This document shows, piece after piece, positions 51,403 to 61,516 of a stretch of 64,000 nt of DNA. The notes beneath the pieces were generated by a model that worked only from the letters and a program-made list of their open reading frames with translations, was not told where the DNA came from and searched no databases. Each line of letters starts with the position of its first letter. The stretch's first letter is position 1. The stretch covers positions 4,154,001-4,218,000 of the forward strand of contig NZ_CP108131.1 in the NCBI RefSeq assembly GCF_036203305.1, given 5' to 3'. Origin of the DNA: Streptomyces sp. NBC_00190 (GTDB lineage: Bacteria; Actinomycetota; Actinomycetes; Streptomycetales; Streptomycetaceae). The position numbers and the translations under genes are program-made.

Positions 51403-53220
51403 ATGCATCGGTACAGGTCCCACACCTGCGGCGAGCTCCGCGCCTCTGACGTCAACGCCGACGTCCGGCTGAGCGGCTGGCTGCACAACCGTCGAGACCT
51501 GGGCGGCATCCTCTTCATCGATCTGCGTGACCACTACGGCATCACGCAGCTCGTGGCCCGTCCCGGCACCGCCGCGAACGAGGCGCTGAGCAGCGTCACC
51601 AAGGAGACCGTCGTCCGTATCGACGGCAAGGTCGTCTCCCGTGGCGCGGACAACGTCAACCCCGAGCTGCCCACCGGCGAGATCGAGATCGAGGTCTCCG
51701 AGGTCGAGGTGCTCGGCGCGGCCGCCCCGCTGCCCTTCACCATCAACACCGACGACGGTGTGAACGAGGAGCGGCGCCTGGAGTACCGCTTCCTCGACCT
51801 GCGCCGCGAGCGCATGCACCGCAACATCATGCTGCGCTCGGCCGTCATCGCGGCCATCCGGCACAAGATGGTGGCCCTCGGCTTCAACGAGATGGCGACC
51901 CCGATCCTCACCGCGACCTCCCCCGAGGGCGCCCGTGACTTCGTGGTCCCGTCCCGCCTGAACCCGGGCAAGTTCTACGCCCTGCCGCAGGCCCCGCAGC
52001 AGTTCAAGCAGCTGCTGATGATCTCGGGCTTCGACCGGTACTTCCAGATCGCGCCCTGCTTCCGCGACGAGGATGCCCGCGCCGACCGCTCGCCGGGCGA
52101 GTTCTACCAGCTCGACGTCGAGATGTCCTTCGTCGAGCAGGAGGACGTCTTCCAGCCGATCGAGCGCCTGATGACCGAGCTCTTCACCGAGTTCGGCAAC
52201 GGCCGCGAGGTCACCTCCCCCTTCCCGCGGATCCCGTTCCGCGAGTCGATGCTGAAGTACGGCAACGACAAGCCCGACCTGCGCGCCAAGCTGGAGCTCG
52301 TCGACATCTCCGACGTGTTCGAGGGCTCGGAGTTCAAGGCGTTCGCCGGCAAGCACGTGCGCGCGCTGGCCGTCCCGGACACCGGCGACCAGCCGCGCAA
52401 GTTCTTCGACGGCCTCGGCGACTACGCGGTCTCCCTGGGCGCGAAGGGCCTGGCCTGGGTCCGCGTCGGCGAGGAGAACGCCCTCACCGGCCCGATCGCC
52501 AAGTTCCTCACCGAGGAGAACGTCAAGGTCCTCACCGAGCGCCTGGGCCTGGTCCCCGGCCACGCCGTGTTCTTCGGCGCGGGCGACTTCGACGAGGTCT
52601 CCAAGATCATGGGCCCGGTCCGGGTCGAGGCCGCCAAGCGCGCCGGCCAGTTCGAGGAGAACGTCTTCCGCTTCTGCTGGATCGTCGACTTCCCGATGTA
52701 CGAGAAGGACGAGGACACCGGGAAGATCGACTTCTCCCACAACCCCTTCTCCATGCCGCAGGGCGGCATGAAGGACCTGGAGGAGAAGGACCCGCTCGAC
52801 ATCCTGGCGTGGCAGTACGACATCGTCTGCAACGGCATCGAGCTGTCCTCCGGCGCCATCCGCAACCACGAGCCCGAGGTCATGCTGAAGGCCTTCGAGA
52901 TCGCGGGCTACGAGGCCGAGACCGTCGAGCGCGAGTTCGCCGGCATGCTGCGCGCCTTCCGTCTCGGCGCCCCGCCGCACGGTGGCATCGCCCCGGGCGT
53001 GGACCGCATCGTGATGCTGCTGGCCGACGAGCCGAACATCCGCGAGACCATCGCCTTCCCGCTGAACGGCAACGCGCAGGACCTGATGATGGGCGCGCCC
53101 ACCGTCCTGGAGGAGACCCGCCTGCGTGAGCTGAACATCGCGCTGCGGGGGCCGGTGGAGACGAAGCCGGCGGAGGCCAAGCCGATCGCCGAGGCCGTCC
53201 ACCCGGACGCCGCGCGCTGA
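51403..53220 (+). CDS. aspS: Aspartyl-tRNA synthetase
   Basis: Class II synthetase of 605 residues, the usual bacterial length. The OB-fold anticodon domain is at about 1-110 ([20 protein letters not shown]). Motif 2 is [20 protein letters not shown]. The bacterial GAD insertion covers about 300-410. Motif 3 lies in [20 protein letters not shown]. It charges tRNA-Asp. The ATG at 51403 gives the standard N-terminus ([12 protein letters not shown]). Confidence 0.98.
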   Translation: MHRYRSHTCGELRASDVNADVRLSGWLHNRRDLGGILFIDLRDHYGITQLVARPGTAANEALSSVTKETVVRIDGKVVSRGADNVNPELPTGEIEIEVSEVEVLGAAAPLPFTINTDDGVNEERRLEYRFLDLRRERMHRNIMLRSAVIAAIRHKMVALGFNEMATPILTATSPEGARDFVVPSRLNPGKFYALPQAPQQFKQLLMISGFDRYFQIAPCFRDEDARADRSPGEFYQLDVEMSFVEQEDVFQPIERLMTELFTEFGNGREVTSPFPRIPFRESMLKYGNDKPDLRAKLELVDISDVFEGSEFKAFAGKHVRALAVPDTGDQPRKFFDGLGDYAVSLGAKGLAWVRVGEENALTGPIAKFLTEENVKVLTERLGLVPGHAVFFGAGDFDEVSKIMGPVRVEAAKRAGQFEENVFRFCWIVDFPMYEKDEDTGKIDFSHNPFSMPQGGMKDLEEKDPLDILAWQYDIVCNGIELSSGAIRNHEPEVMLKAFEIAGYEAETVEREFAGMLRAFRLGAPPHGGIAPGVDRIVMLLADEPNIRETIAFPLNGNAQDLMMGAPTVLEETRLRELNIALRGPVETKPAEAKPIAEAVHPDAAR

Positions 53221-53233
53221 CCGAGGCATGAGC

Positions 53234-53266
53234 AAGGGCCCGGGATCCGATGGATCCCGGGCCCTT
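53234..53266. terminator. Bidirectional terminator between aspS and the VWA gene
   Basis: Perfect 15-bp inverted repeat AAGGGCCCGGGATCC (53234-53248) with 53252-53266 and a 3-nt loop, lying between two convergent stop codons. Confidence 0.85.
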
Positions 53267-53275
53267 CGCTTCGGC

Positions 53276-54853
53276 TCAGAAGCTCTGGAGCAGGCCCTTG
53301 ACCAGCGCGGCGGAGGTCAGCTCGGCCGGGGCGGGGCCGGCGTGGAAGAAGCCGGCGTTCTCGGCGTCCAGCTTGCGCAGGAAGTCGAAGGCCTTCGCGT
53401 CGTGGTCGCCGAAGGCGACGAACTGCCAGTGGATGCCGGGGGCGGTGGCGGCCGCCTCGGTCAGGGCCGCCTTGGCGGGCTGCCGGTTGTCGGGGGCGCC
53501 GTCCGTCTGGAAGACGACGAGGGCCGGGCCTTCGCCGCCGTCCTTCCGGTAGTGCTCGACGACGGCCTCGACGGCGACGTGGTAGCTGGTGCGGCCCATC
53601 CGGCCGAGCTCGGCGTGGCGGGCCTCGACCCAGCCCTCGTCGTGGCTGTCGAGGGCGAGGTCGGCGGTGCCGTCCAGCTCCGTGGAGAAGAACACCGTGT
53701 GGACGGTGGCCTCGTCGTCGAGGTGCGCGGCCAGGGCGAGGGCGTGGTCGGCGAGGTGCTGGGCGCTGCCGTCCTTGTAGAACCCGCGCATCGATCCGGA
53801 CCGGTCCAGGACGAGGTACACCTTGGCGCGCGCCCCGGCCTTGCCCTTGCCCCGGAGCACCTGCCCGGCAGCCTTGTAGGCCCCGGATACCCCGGGAGCC
53901 CGCTTGCGCACCGCGGCCGCACCGTGCGCGGGCCCCGCCTCCTCGGCCTCGACGGCCTCGGCCTCGGCGGCCGGCTCGGGCTCGGCCACGACCTCGGGGG
54001 CGGCGACCAGGGGCTCGACCTCGGGCTCGGCCTCGGCCTCGACGGCGAGGGGTTCGACCTCGGCGGTGACCTCGACCTCAACCTCGGCCTCGGGCTCCGC
54101 CTCGGGGGCGGCGGCCTCGGCGGCTACCGGCTCCGGGGTGGTCTCGGGCTCGGCCTCGACCTCGGGTTCCGCCTCGGGGGCGGCGGCCTCGGCGGCTACC
54201 GGCTCCGGGGTGGTCTCGGGCTCCGCCTCGACCTCGGGCTGCGCTTCCGGCGCGGCGGCCTCGGGCTCGGCCTCGACCTTGACCTCTGCCTCAACGGGCT
54301 CGGCCTCGGGGGCGGCGGCCTCGGCGGCTAGCGGCTCCGGGGCGGTCTCGGGCTCGGCCTCGACCTCGGCCTCGGCCACGACCTCGGCCACGATCTCAAC
54401 GTGCTCGGCCTCGGGCTCGGGGTCCGTCTCCGGCGCTTGCGCCGGTACGTCGGCCTCCGCGGCCACCGGCTCCGCTTCGGGGGCGGCGGCCTCGGGCTCG
54501 GCCGCGACCGGCTCGGCTTCCGCTTCGGGCGCCACCGGCTCGGTGGGCTCCTGCTGAACCGCCGGAGGCATGGGGCGGCGGGCCTCCGGGACCGTGGCTT
54601 CCGCAGGCGGTGCGGACGCGGGGGACGGGTCCGGAGCCGGGGCCGTGAGGACCGTACCCGGCTCCCGGTCCCGCGGTGCGGACTGCGGCGGAACGGTGGG
54701 GTTGTCGAAGGACGCGGCGACCAGCTCGGCCGCCACGTCCAACGGGGTGCGTTCCGTCTGGCTCGGGAGGTTCGCCGAGGGGGCGTCCGAAGTCTCCGGA
54801 ACGGGTTCCGCCGACCGTCCGAACACCTTGCGCAACAAGCTCCGAATACCCAT
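53276..54853 (-). CDS. VWA-domain protein with long acidic repeat region
   Basis: Protein of 525 residues. Residues about 1-20 ([12 protein letters not shown]) are basic. About 100-310 is a low-complexity Ala/Glu/Pro/Val stretch. About 335-520 is a von Willebrand A domain with the MIDAS motif [10 protein letters not shown] and TDGAPDNRQ, closest to TerF-like VWA proteins of tellurium-resistance loci. The partner is unknown. The ATG at 54853 is chosen; an upstream ATG is possible but poor. The repeat region contains a perfect-length 72-bp tandem duplication. Confidence 0.85.
   Translation of the reverse strand: MGIRSLLRKVFGRSAEPVPETSDAPSANLPSQTERTPLDVAAELVAASFDNPTVPPQSAPRDREPGTVLTAPAPDPSPASAPPAEATVPEARRPMPPAVQQEPTEPVAPEAEAEPVAAEPEAAAPEAEPVAAEADVPAQAPETDPEPEAEHVEIVAEVVAEAEVEAEPETAPEPLAAEAAAPEAEPVEAEVKVEAEPEAAAPEAQPEVEAEPETTPEPVAAEAAAPEAEPEVEAEPETTPEPVAAEAAAPEAEPEAEVEVEVTAEVEPLAVEAEAEPEVEPLVAAPEVVAEPEPAAEAEAVEAEEAGPAHGAAAVRKRAPGVSGAYKAAGQVLRGKGKAGARAKVYLVLDRSGSMRGFYKDGSAQHLADHALALAAHLDDEATVHTVFFSTELDGTADLALDSHDEGWVEARHAELGRMGRTSYHVAVEAVVEHYRKDGGEGPALVVFQTDGAPDNRQPAKAALTEAAATAPGIHWQFVAFGDHDAKAFDFLRKLDAENAGFFHAGPAPAELTSAALVKGLLQSF
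54096..54239. repeat. 72-bp tandem repeat in the VWA gene
   Basis: Two adjacent units (54096-54167 and 54168-54239) differ by only about two bases. Each encodes 24 residues of the type [19 protein letters not shown]. Weaker copies flank them. Length variation between strains is likely. Confidence 0.8.
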
Positions 54854-55034
54854 GGGCCAGGCCTTTCGCATGAGTGCGTGCGTCATTTGTCCGTGCTGTG
54901 CGGATGATCCCTGCCCAGAGTGGACACGTAAGGTTATCGGCCGCCCGGCTGGATCTTCGGGAGGGGCACCTTTCGTGGTGTCCGACTTCCGGACGCATTC
55001 ACTCCCGTCCCGAACTCCCGCTCCGACGCGCCGG

Positions 55035-55056
55035 GTTCACCGATCGTTCATCCCCG
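55035..55056 (+). promoter_or_regulatory. PHO box (PhoP-binding direct repeats)
   Basis: GTTCACCGATC followed directly by GTTCATCCCCG: two 11-bp direct repeat units with the Streptomyces PhoP consensus GTTCACC. It lies about 28 bp upstream of a -10-like TAGCGT (55084-55089), so it overlaps or abuts the -35 region, as in phosphate-activated promoters. Confidence 0.75.
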
Positions 55057-55147
55057 CGCCGCCGCTTCGGCGCAACTCCCGCCTAGCGTCACCGCTGGAT
55101 TGTTCCGACATGTTGTCGGCGCCCACGCAGCTACTCGGAGGACACTC

Positions 55148-57247
55148 GTGCGCAAGCTCCTGCCGCTCATCGGCAACCCGCATGGGAGCGGCCGTTCCGC
55201 TCTCACCTGCCGCTACCGCTGTGGCGACGCCTGCTTCCACGAGGTGCCGAACACCAGCGACAACGAGTACGTCGGCGATGTCATAGCCCGCGCGTACTCC
55301 CGCCGCTCGATGCTGCGTACCGCCGCCGTCGTGACCGTCGCCACCGCCGCCGGTACCGCCGTCGCCCTCAGCGGCCCCGGCCAGAGCGCCAGCGCCGCGC
55401 CCGCCGGCGAGGCCGAGGCCGCCGGCGCCTCCAAGAGCGGCGAGGCCGCCCGTGGTCTGCGCTTCAAGCCTGTCGCGCCGAACACCGACGACCGGGTCAC
55501 CGTCCCCGAGGGCTACGAGCAGAACGTGGTCATCCGCTGGGGCGAGCCCATCGTCAAGGGCGCCCCGGGGTTCAACGCCGACAAGCAGACCGCCGCAGCC
55601 CAGGCCGGTCAGTTCGGCTACAACAACGACTTCCTCTCGCTGCTCCCGCTCGGTGGCGACTACGAGCGCCAGCAGCTGCTCGTGGCCAACCACGAGTACA
55701 CCGACGAGAACCTCATGTTCAAGGGCTACGACCCGGCCAACCCGACCCGCGAGCAGGTCGAGATCGCCTGGGCCGCGCACGGCCTCGGCATCGTCGTCGT
55801 CCAGGAGGACCACCGCAGCGGCAAGCTGACCGCGGTCACCCGCCACCAGCTCAACCGCCGCCTCACCGCGACCAGCGAGTTCAAGCTCACCGGCCCGGCC
55901 GCGGGCAGCGCCCTGGTGAAGACCTCCGTCGACGCGACCGGCACCAAGGTCCTCGGCACGCTCAACAACTGCTCCGGCGGCACCACCCCGTGGGGCACCA
56001 CGCTGCACGGCGAGGAGAACTTCAACCAGTACTTCGCCAACGCCGGCCAGGTCACCGACGCGACCCAGGCCGCCCGCCTGAAGCGCTACGGCGTCTCCAC
56101 CGGCGCCACCGAGCGCAAGTGGGAGCGCTTCGACAAGCGTTTCGACGTGCTCCAGGAGCCCAACGAGTCGCACCGCTTCGGCTGGGTCGTCGAGCTCGAC
56201 CCGTACGACCCGAACTCCACCCCGCGCAAGCGCACCGCGCTGGGCCGCTTCAAGCACGAGGGCGCCCAGCCCCGCCTGACCGAGGACGGCCGCCCGGTCG
56301 TCTACATGGGCGACGACGAGCGCTTCGACTACTTCTACAAGTTCGTCTCGTCGAAGCAGATGAAGAAGGGCAACTCGCGCGCGGCGAAGGAGCACAACCT
56401 CACGCTGCTCGACGAGGGCACCCTGTACGTCGCCAAGCTGACCGGCGACTCCCCGGCCGCCGAGATCGATGGCACCGGCAAGCTCCCCTCCGACGGCCAG
56501 TTCGACGGCTCCGGCGTGTGGATCAAACTCCTCACCTCCTCCCCGTCCGGCAACGTCTCGCACGTCGAGGGCATGACCGCCGAAGAGGTGGCCGTCTTCA
56601 CGCGCCAGGCCGGTGACAAGGTGGGCGCCACCAAGATGGACCGCCCCGAGGACATCGAGCCCTCGCCGCGCACTGGCCGCGTGTACGTCGTCCTCACCAA
56701 CAACACCGACCGCGGCAAGGCCGGCAAGGCCGGTGCGGACGAGGCCAACCCGCGCAACCTGAACAAGCACGGCCAGATCCTGGAGCTCGCCGAGAACTTC
56801 GACGACCCGGCCGGCGACGGCTTCGCCTGGCGCCTGTTCCTGGTCGCCGGTGACCCGAAGGACCCGGCCACGTTCTTCGCGGGCTTCCCGAAGGAGAAGG
56901 TCAGCCCGATCTCCTGCCCGGACAACGTGACCTTCGACCCGCACGGCAACCTGTGGATCTCCACGGACGGCAACCAGCTCGGCTCCCACGACGGCCTGTT
57001 CGGTGTCGCCACCGCCGGTGAGCGCCGCGGTGAGCTGAAGCAGTTCCTGACCGTCCCCCGCGGCGCCGAGACCTGCGGCCCGCTGGTCCAGGACAAGCGC
57101 GTCCTGGTCGCCGTCCAGCACCCGGGCGAGATCGACGGCGCGTCCGTCGAGAAGCCCCAGTCGGTGTGGCCCGACGGCCCCGGCAAGATCGTCCGCCCGG
57201 CGGTCGTGTCCGTCTGGCGCAAGGACGGCAAGAACATCGGCGTCTGA
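55148..57247 (+). CDS. PhoX-family alkaline phosphatase, Tat-exported
   Basis: Exported phosphatase of 699 residues (DUF839/PhoX). A Tat-type signal lies at about 55-80 with the twin arginine in YSRRSMLRTAAVVTV. Family marks are KAPGFNADKQ-like KGAPGFNADKQTAAAQAGQF, VANHEYTDENLMFKGYDP, NNCSGGTTPWGTTLHGEENF and MDRPEDIEPSPRTGRVYVVL. PhoX enzymes carry a Ca/Fe site and release phosphate from organic esters. GGAGG stands before the GTG at 55148. The PHO box upstream implies induction by phosphate starvation. Confidence 0.94.
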   Translation: MRKLLPLIGNPHGSGRSALTCRYRCGDACFHEVPNTSDNEYVGDVIARAYSRRSMLRTAAVVTVATAAGTAVALSGPGQSASAAPAGEAEAAGASKSGEAARGLRFKPVAPNTDDRVTVPEGYEQNVVIRWGEPIVKGAPGFNADKQTAAAQAGQFGYNNDFLSLLPLGGDYERQQLLVANHEYTDENLMFKGYDPANPTREQVEIAWAAHGLGIVVVQEDHRSGKLTAVTRHQLNRRLTATSEFKLTGPAAGSALVKTSVDATGTKVLGTLNNCSGGTTPWGTTLHGEENFNQYFANAGQVTDATQAARLKRYGVSTGATERKWERFDKRFDVLQEPNESHRFGWVVELDPYDPNSTPRKRTALGRFKHEGAQPRLTEDGRPVVYMGDDERFDYFYKFVSSKQMKKGNSRAAKEHNLTLLDEGTLYVAKLTGDSPAAEIDGTGKLPSDGQFDGSGVWIKLLTSSPSGNVSHVEGMTAEEVAVFTRQAGDKVGATKMDRPEDIEPSPRTGRVYVVLTNNTDRGKAGKAGADEANPRNLNKHGQILELAENFDDPAGDGFAWRLFLVAGDPKDPATFFAGFPKEKVSPISCPDNVTFDPHGNLWISTDGNQLGSHDGLFGVATAGERRGELKQFLTVPRGAETCGPLVQDKRVLVAVQHPGEIDGASVEKPQSVWPDGPGKIVRPAVVSVWRKDGKNIGV

Positions 57248-57280
57248 CCCAGCCGATGAGCACGCCCGGTTGAGGCAGCG

Positions 57281-57340
57281 CGAGGGGATGTTTCTCCCCC
57301 AGCTAACGCTGGGAGGTACCCCCAGTGAAACATCCCCTCG
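57281..57340. terminator. Branched terminator between phoX-type gene and histidine kinase
   Basis: An outer perfect 14-bp stem (CGAGGGGATGTTTC, 57281-57294, with 57327-57340) encloses an inner hairpin CCCAGC-TAAC-GCTGGG (57298-57313). The inner part contains CTCCCCC and GGGAGGTACCCCCA, shared with the repeat at 23568-23603. It lies between convergent stops. Confidence 0.8.
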
Positions 57341-57382
57341 TGCATGCCGTCGTTCATGCCCCCGCGCTTGCTTTCGCTCTGG

Positions 57383-58666
57383 TCAATTCCCGTCCGGCAG
57401 TCGCCCGACGGGAAGCCGGAGCGTGGTCACCGCGCCCCCGTCAGGGGCGTTGGAGAAGCCGAGCGTGATCTCCAGGACCGCGGCCTGGCCTGCCACGATC
57501 GTCAGCCCCAGCCCGTGGCCCCGGCCGCGCCCCGGGTCCCCGGTGCGGAACCGCTGCGGGCCCTGCTCGATCAGCTCGGGCGGATAGCCGGGCCCGTGGT
57601 CGCGGACCACCACCACCGGGCCCTCCACGGTCACCTCGACCGGCGGCCCGCCGTGCCTGTGGGAGTTGACCAGCAGGTTGGCCAGGATCCGGTCCAGGCG
57701 GCGCCGGTCGGTGAGCACCACCGTGTCCCGGAGCACCCGTACGGAGGCGTCCAGGCCGGTCGCGGCGACGGCCCGCCGCACCGCCCGGCCCAGCTCCACC
57801 CGGGCGAGCTCGGCCTGTTCGACGCCGGAGTCCAGCCGGGAGATCTCCAGCAGGTCCTCGGTGAGCAGGTGCAGGGCCTTGAGCCGGTCGTTGATCATCT
57901 CCTTGGGGCGGCCCTCCGGAAGCAGTGCCGCCGCGGCCAGCGAACCCGTGAGCGGAGTGCGCAGTTCGTGCGCGACATCCGCCGTGAAGCGCTTCTCCGC
58001 CTCCAGCCGGTCCTGGAGCGACCCGGCCATCGAGTCCAGCGCGTGTGCCACGTCCCGTACCTCGTCCCGGGAGCGGGCCGGCCGCGGACCGTCTCCGCCG
58101 TCCTTCGCACGGGCGTCCCCGCCGGCCGGGAAGTCCACCCGGGCGTCCAGGTCCCCGGCGCTGATCCGGCGGGCCACGGCGGCCGTGGTCGTGAGCCGCC
58201 GGCTGATCCGGTCGGCGAGGAACAGGCCGGCCAGCGCGACCACCCCGGCCGCGAGCACCGAGGAGGCGAGGATCGCCGTGTCGATGTCCCGCAGCCGGAC
58301 GCGGGTGTTCTCGTACGGGATCCAGACCGCGAGGGCATGGTTGTCGGCGGGTGCGGCGGCCCACATGACGGGCTTGGCCCCGTGCTCGCCGACCATGCTT
58401 CCGGTGTCCCCGCGGGCGACCAGCTCACGCAGTCGCTCCGGCAGGTCGGGCGGGTCCAGGGTGGCGTTCACGTCGCCGTGCGCGGTGCCGTACTCGTAGT
58501 GGCCGAGGGCGTGGTCCAGATCCCCGTCCGCCTCCTTGCGGACCTCCCCGACGATCTGCCGGGCGACCACGTTGTGCACCAGGATCCCCAGTGCGGCGGC
58601 GACCATGCAGCACACCATGGTGGTGGTGAGGGCGATCTTCCAGCGCAGGCTGCTCAGCGCGCGCAT
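57383..58666 (-). CDS. Sensor histidine kinase
   Basis: Membrane kinase of 427 residues. Two helices (about 10-30 and 145-165) flank an extracytoplasmic sensor domain of ~115 residues. A HAMP domain follows (RRLTTTAAVARRISAGDLDA), then HisKA with phospho-His in RFTADVAHELRTPLTGSLAA, N box DRILANLLVNSHRHGGP and G boxes DHGPGYPPEL and GRGHGLGLTIVAGQ. The start ATG overlaps the lipoprotein gene by 13 bp. No response regulator is adjacent. Confidence 0.92.
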   Translation of the reverse strand: MRALSSLRWKIALTTTMVCCMVAAALGILVHNVVARQIVGEVRKEADGDLDHALGHYEYGTAHGDVNATLDPPDLPERLRELVARGDTGSMVGEHGAKPVMWAAAPADNHALAVWIPYENTRVRLRDIDTAILASSVLAAGVVALAGLFLADRISRRLTTTAAVARRISAGDLDARVDFPAGGDARAKDGGDGPRPARSRDEVRDVAHALDSMAGSLQDRLEAEKRFTADVAHELRTPLTGSLAAAALLPEGRPKEMINDRLKALHLLTEDLLEISRLDSGVEQAELARVELGRAVRRAVAATGLDASVRVLRDTVVLTDRRRLDRILANLLVNSHRHGGPPVEVTVEGPVVVVRDHGPGYPPELIEQGPQRFRTGDPGRGRGHGLGLTIVAGQAAVLEITLGFSNAPDGGAVTTLRLPVGRLPDGN

Positions 58667-59373
58667 CGCGATCTGCCCCCGCTCAGCGGTATCTCCGTGA
58701 GCGTCGGGCACTCGTCGAGGGTGAGCTGCGTCAGGTTCATCAGCCCGGCGCCCGGGTCCCAGACGTAGTCGGAGACGGCGACGTACTTCGGGTTCGACGT
58801 GGGCTCGCGTACCGCCAGGTGCTCGGCGGCCACCTCCACTCCCTCCAGCACCCCGCGCCGGGCCAGGACCCGGGCGACGGAGCCGTCGTCGCGGGCGGTG
58901 TAGACGCGCAGCTCGCTGACGCGGCCGTCGACGTCCAGGGCGGTGATCAGCTCGTCCTTGCCGTCGCCCGTCAGGTCGTGCAGGACGCCCGGGCGCACCG
59001 GGCAGTCGGGGCCGCCGTCCACAGCCTGTGTGCAGAGCGCGAGCCGCTGTACCGCCCGGGGGTCGACGAGGCGGCCCGTGCCGCCGTCCTGGGTGGTGGC
59101 GGCGGTGATGTCGGCGCGTACGACGGCGAGCGCGTCGACGCCGCGCATGCCCTTTCTCTCGTCCGGGACCTTGGGGAGCCCGGGCACCAGGGCGGCCGTG
59201 CCCGGCTGCTGCCCGGGGTCGGGCGGGTCGGGGTGGATGTCCTGCCACAGGGTGCGGGGGGCGTGCACCGCGCCGAGGTCACCGTCGCTCTGCAGACCCT
59301 CCACGTCGGCGCACCCGGCCGTCGCCGCCAGAACAGCGGCGAGGACCGGTATGGCGGCCAGCGCGCGGTGCAT
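58654..59373 (-). CDS. Lipoprotein encoded with the histidine kinase
   Basis: Protein of 239 residues with a lipoprotein signal: hydrophobic LAAIPVLAAVLAATAGC, lipobox Cys about residue 21. The rest is a soluble domain with VLHDLTGDGKDELITALDVD, an FG-GAP-like calcium-type segment. A lipoprotein beside a sensor kinase recalls CseA/CseC, where the lipoprotein modulates signalling. It is translated first and overlaps the kinase start by 13 bp, so both form one unit. Confidence 0.85.
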   Translation of the reverse strand: MHRALAAIPVLAAVLAATAGCADVEGLQSDGDLGAVHAPRTLWQDIHPDPPDPGQQPGTAALVPGLPKVPDERKGMRGVDALAVVRADITAATTQDGGTGRLVDPRAVQRLALCTQAVDGGPDCPVRPGVLHDLTGDGKDELITALDVDGRVSELRVYTARDDGSVARVLARRGVLEGVEVAAEHLAVREPTSNPKYVAVSDYVWDPGAGLMNLTQLTLDECPTLTEIPLSGGRSRCAR

Positions 59374-59444
59374 GTACCGATGCTCTCCCGCCGGGGTGCG
59401 TTCGGCCCGGCCACTGGGCCATCCGGGGCCGGGAGGGAGCCGGG

Positions 59445-61436
59445 TCAGCCGCCCGGGTCGGTGATGGCGCGCGCTGCCGCCAGTTCCTGGTGGAGCGGGG
59501 ACAGGACGCTCGACTCGTCGTCCGTGGGTTCCGGTTCGGAGCGGACCGGGGTTGTGGTGCTGCGGACGGCCTCGGCCAGGGCGCGGATCCGGCGGGTGAT
59601 TCCGTCGACCTCGGCCGGCTCCGGTGGGCGTGCGCCGTGGTCGACGCGGACGCGGGCGGCGGTGGTCGCGTCCACGATGCGTTCGACGGCGACGACCAGG
59701 GGCCACCACGCGGCGGCCCGCGCTCCCGTCGGGGGCGGTTCGGTCAGCGCCCGCTGGAACTCGCTGCGCACGTCCGACAGGTCGCGGTAGATCCGGCGCC
59801 GTGCCTGGAGGCGGGCCGTGCGGGCCGCCCGCAGGCCCGCCTCCGTCGGCGGTTGGGCGCCGAACGCCCGCTCCACGTACCGGGCGGCGTCGTCCACGGT
59901 GTGGGCGAGCCGGTCGCCGATGCGCGTGTGCCAGCTCTCGGGCCACAGCAGGTAGCCGGCGACGAGGACGATGGCGCAGCCGATCAGGCTGTCCACCAGC
60001 CGGGGGCGGATCAGGTCGAAGCCCTGGTGGTTGAGCAGGTCCGAGAGGAGGAGGATGACCGGCGTGATCGCCGCGGTCTGGAAGGCGTAACCCTTCGCGG
60101 AGAAGGCGGGGATCAGGGCGGCCAGGACCATCATCACCGGTACGTCCCACCAGCCGCGCGGTACCTCGGCCAGCACGGCCGCCGCGATGACCAGCCCCAG
60201 CGCCGTGCCCAGCGCGCGCAGCACGGCCCGGGAGAACACCGAGCCGAAGTCGGGCTTGAGGACGAAGGTGACGGTCAGCGCGACCCAGTAGGAGCGCTCT
60301 ACCTCGATGAGCGAGACGAGGGACTGCGCGAGCCCGATGCACAGCGCGAGCCGCAGCCCGTACCGCCAGGAGGCCCTGGACAGCATCATGTCGCGCACCG
60401 CGTGCCGGGCCCGGACCCGCAGGGCGGCGGGCCGGCCGAGCCGGTCGTCGAGGACGTAGGGGTCCGGTTCGGCGAGGAACACGTGGGTCGCCGCGTGCCG
60501 CAGGGCCGAATCGACGGCCCGCTCGGCCGGCGTGTGCGGGGCGGGCAGCTCCAGTACGGGGCTTCCCGTGCGCCCTTCCTCGACGGCGGCCGCCAGGTCC
60601 CGTACGGCCGCAGGGATCTCGGGCGGCAGCGGCCGGCCGCGCAGGTGTGCGGCGGGCGCGGCCTCCACCAGCGGGATCACCACATTGAGCTGGGCCAGCA
60701 GCCGCACCAGCGAGGGGCTGCGCCCGTGGACCCGGGCCCGTCGGCCCAGAACCAGGTCGTAGGCCTGGTTCAGGGCCTGGGTGAGCTGCTGGCGGTGCTC
60801 CGTGTAGTCGGGGCCGCCGGCGGCCTCCAGGGTGTCGGCCAGGGCCCGGTAGGTGGCGGCGACCGCGGCGCGCTCCGGCTGACGGCCGCGCAGCGGCCAG
60901 CCCAGCAGGGTCAGGGCGAGGACGAACAGTCCGCCCGCGCTCATCAGCAGGGGCGCCGTCCACCAGGGCTGCGGCAGCGGCAGGCCGGCCCCGATCACGG
61001 CGTTGAGCAGGAGCAGCAGTCCGGACACGGAGGCGACCGTGCCGATCGAGGAGATCATCCCGGAGACGAGGGCGATGAGGGTGAGGACGCCGACGGCCAC
61101 CCAGCCGTGTCCGAAGACCAGGGTGCCCAGTGCCACGCCCACGGCGCCGAAGAGCTGGGGTACGGCGATGTTCAGGATCCGCATCCGGTAGGCGTCGGCG
61201 GTGTCGCCGATGACTCCGGCGAGGGCGCCCATGGAGACGAGCGCGCCGTACTCGGGCTCGTCCAGGGCGAATCCCACGGCGAGCGGGACGGACAGCGCGA
61301 CCGCCGCGCGCACCACGGCGGCCCAGGGGATCGGTGCGGTGCTCGGCCGCAGTCCGTTCAGCAGCCAGCCGGGTGGAGCCGGCGGGCGGTGCCGGTCTCG
61401 CCCGGACGGTATGTGTTCGGTGCGTTCGGTGCTCAT
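59445..61436 (-). CDS. FUSC-family membrane protein
   Basis: Protein of 663 residues with two membrane blocks, at about 40-180 and 380-530, and soluble parts between and after. Marks are FALDEPEYGALVSMGALAGV, the second-block RYGLRLALCIGLAQSL and YWVALTVTFVLKPDFGSVFS. This is the fusaric-acid-resistance/YccS-type family, thought to export aromatic acids. It starts with ATG at 61436. Confidence 0.92.
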   Translation of the reverse strand: MSTERTEHIPSGRDRHRPPAPPGWLLNGLRPSTAPIPWAAVVRAAVALSVPLAVGFALDEPEYGALVSMGALAGVIGDTADAYRMRILNIAVPQLFGAVGVALGTLVFGHGWVAVGVLTLIALVSGMISSIGTVASVSGLLLLLNAVIGAGLPLPQPWWTAPLLMSAGGLFVLALTLLGWPLRGRQPERAAVAATYRALADTLEAAGGPDYTEHRQQLTQALNQAYDLVLGRRARVHGRSPSLVRLLAQLNVVIPLVEAAPAAHLRGRPLPPEIPAAVRDLAAAVEEGRTGSPVLELPAPHTPAERAVDSALRHAATHVFLAEPDPYVLDDRLGRPAALRVRARHAVRDMMLSRASWRYGLRLALCIGLAQSLVSLIEVERSYWVALTVTFVLKPDFGSVFSRAVLRALGTALGLVIAAAVLAEVPRGWWDVPVMMVLAALIPAFSAKGYAFQTAAITPVILLLSDLLNHQGFDLIRPRLVDSLIGCAIVLVAGYLLWPESWHTRIGDRLAHTVDDAARYVERAFGAQPPTEAGLRAARTARLQARRRIYRDLSDVRSEFQRALTEPPPTGARAAAWWPLVVAVERIVDATTAARVRVDHGARPPEPAEVDGITRRIRALAEAVRSTTTPVRSEPEPTDDESSVLSPLHQELAAARAITDPGG

Positions 61437-61516
61437 TCCGCTTCCGTGCCGCCGCTCGCGAATCGGTTCTTCTGGGCTCTTCTGCGTCGTTCTGCGTACG
61501 TTGGTACCTTCCGAGC

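Noticed and set aside
51265..53235. Extension of the SpoIIE frame to about 1390 codons on the minus strand
   Set aside because: This part is opposite aspS and has no domain character. The real protein begins near 51264.
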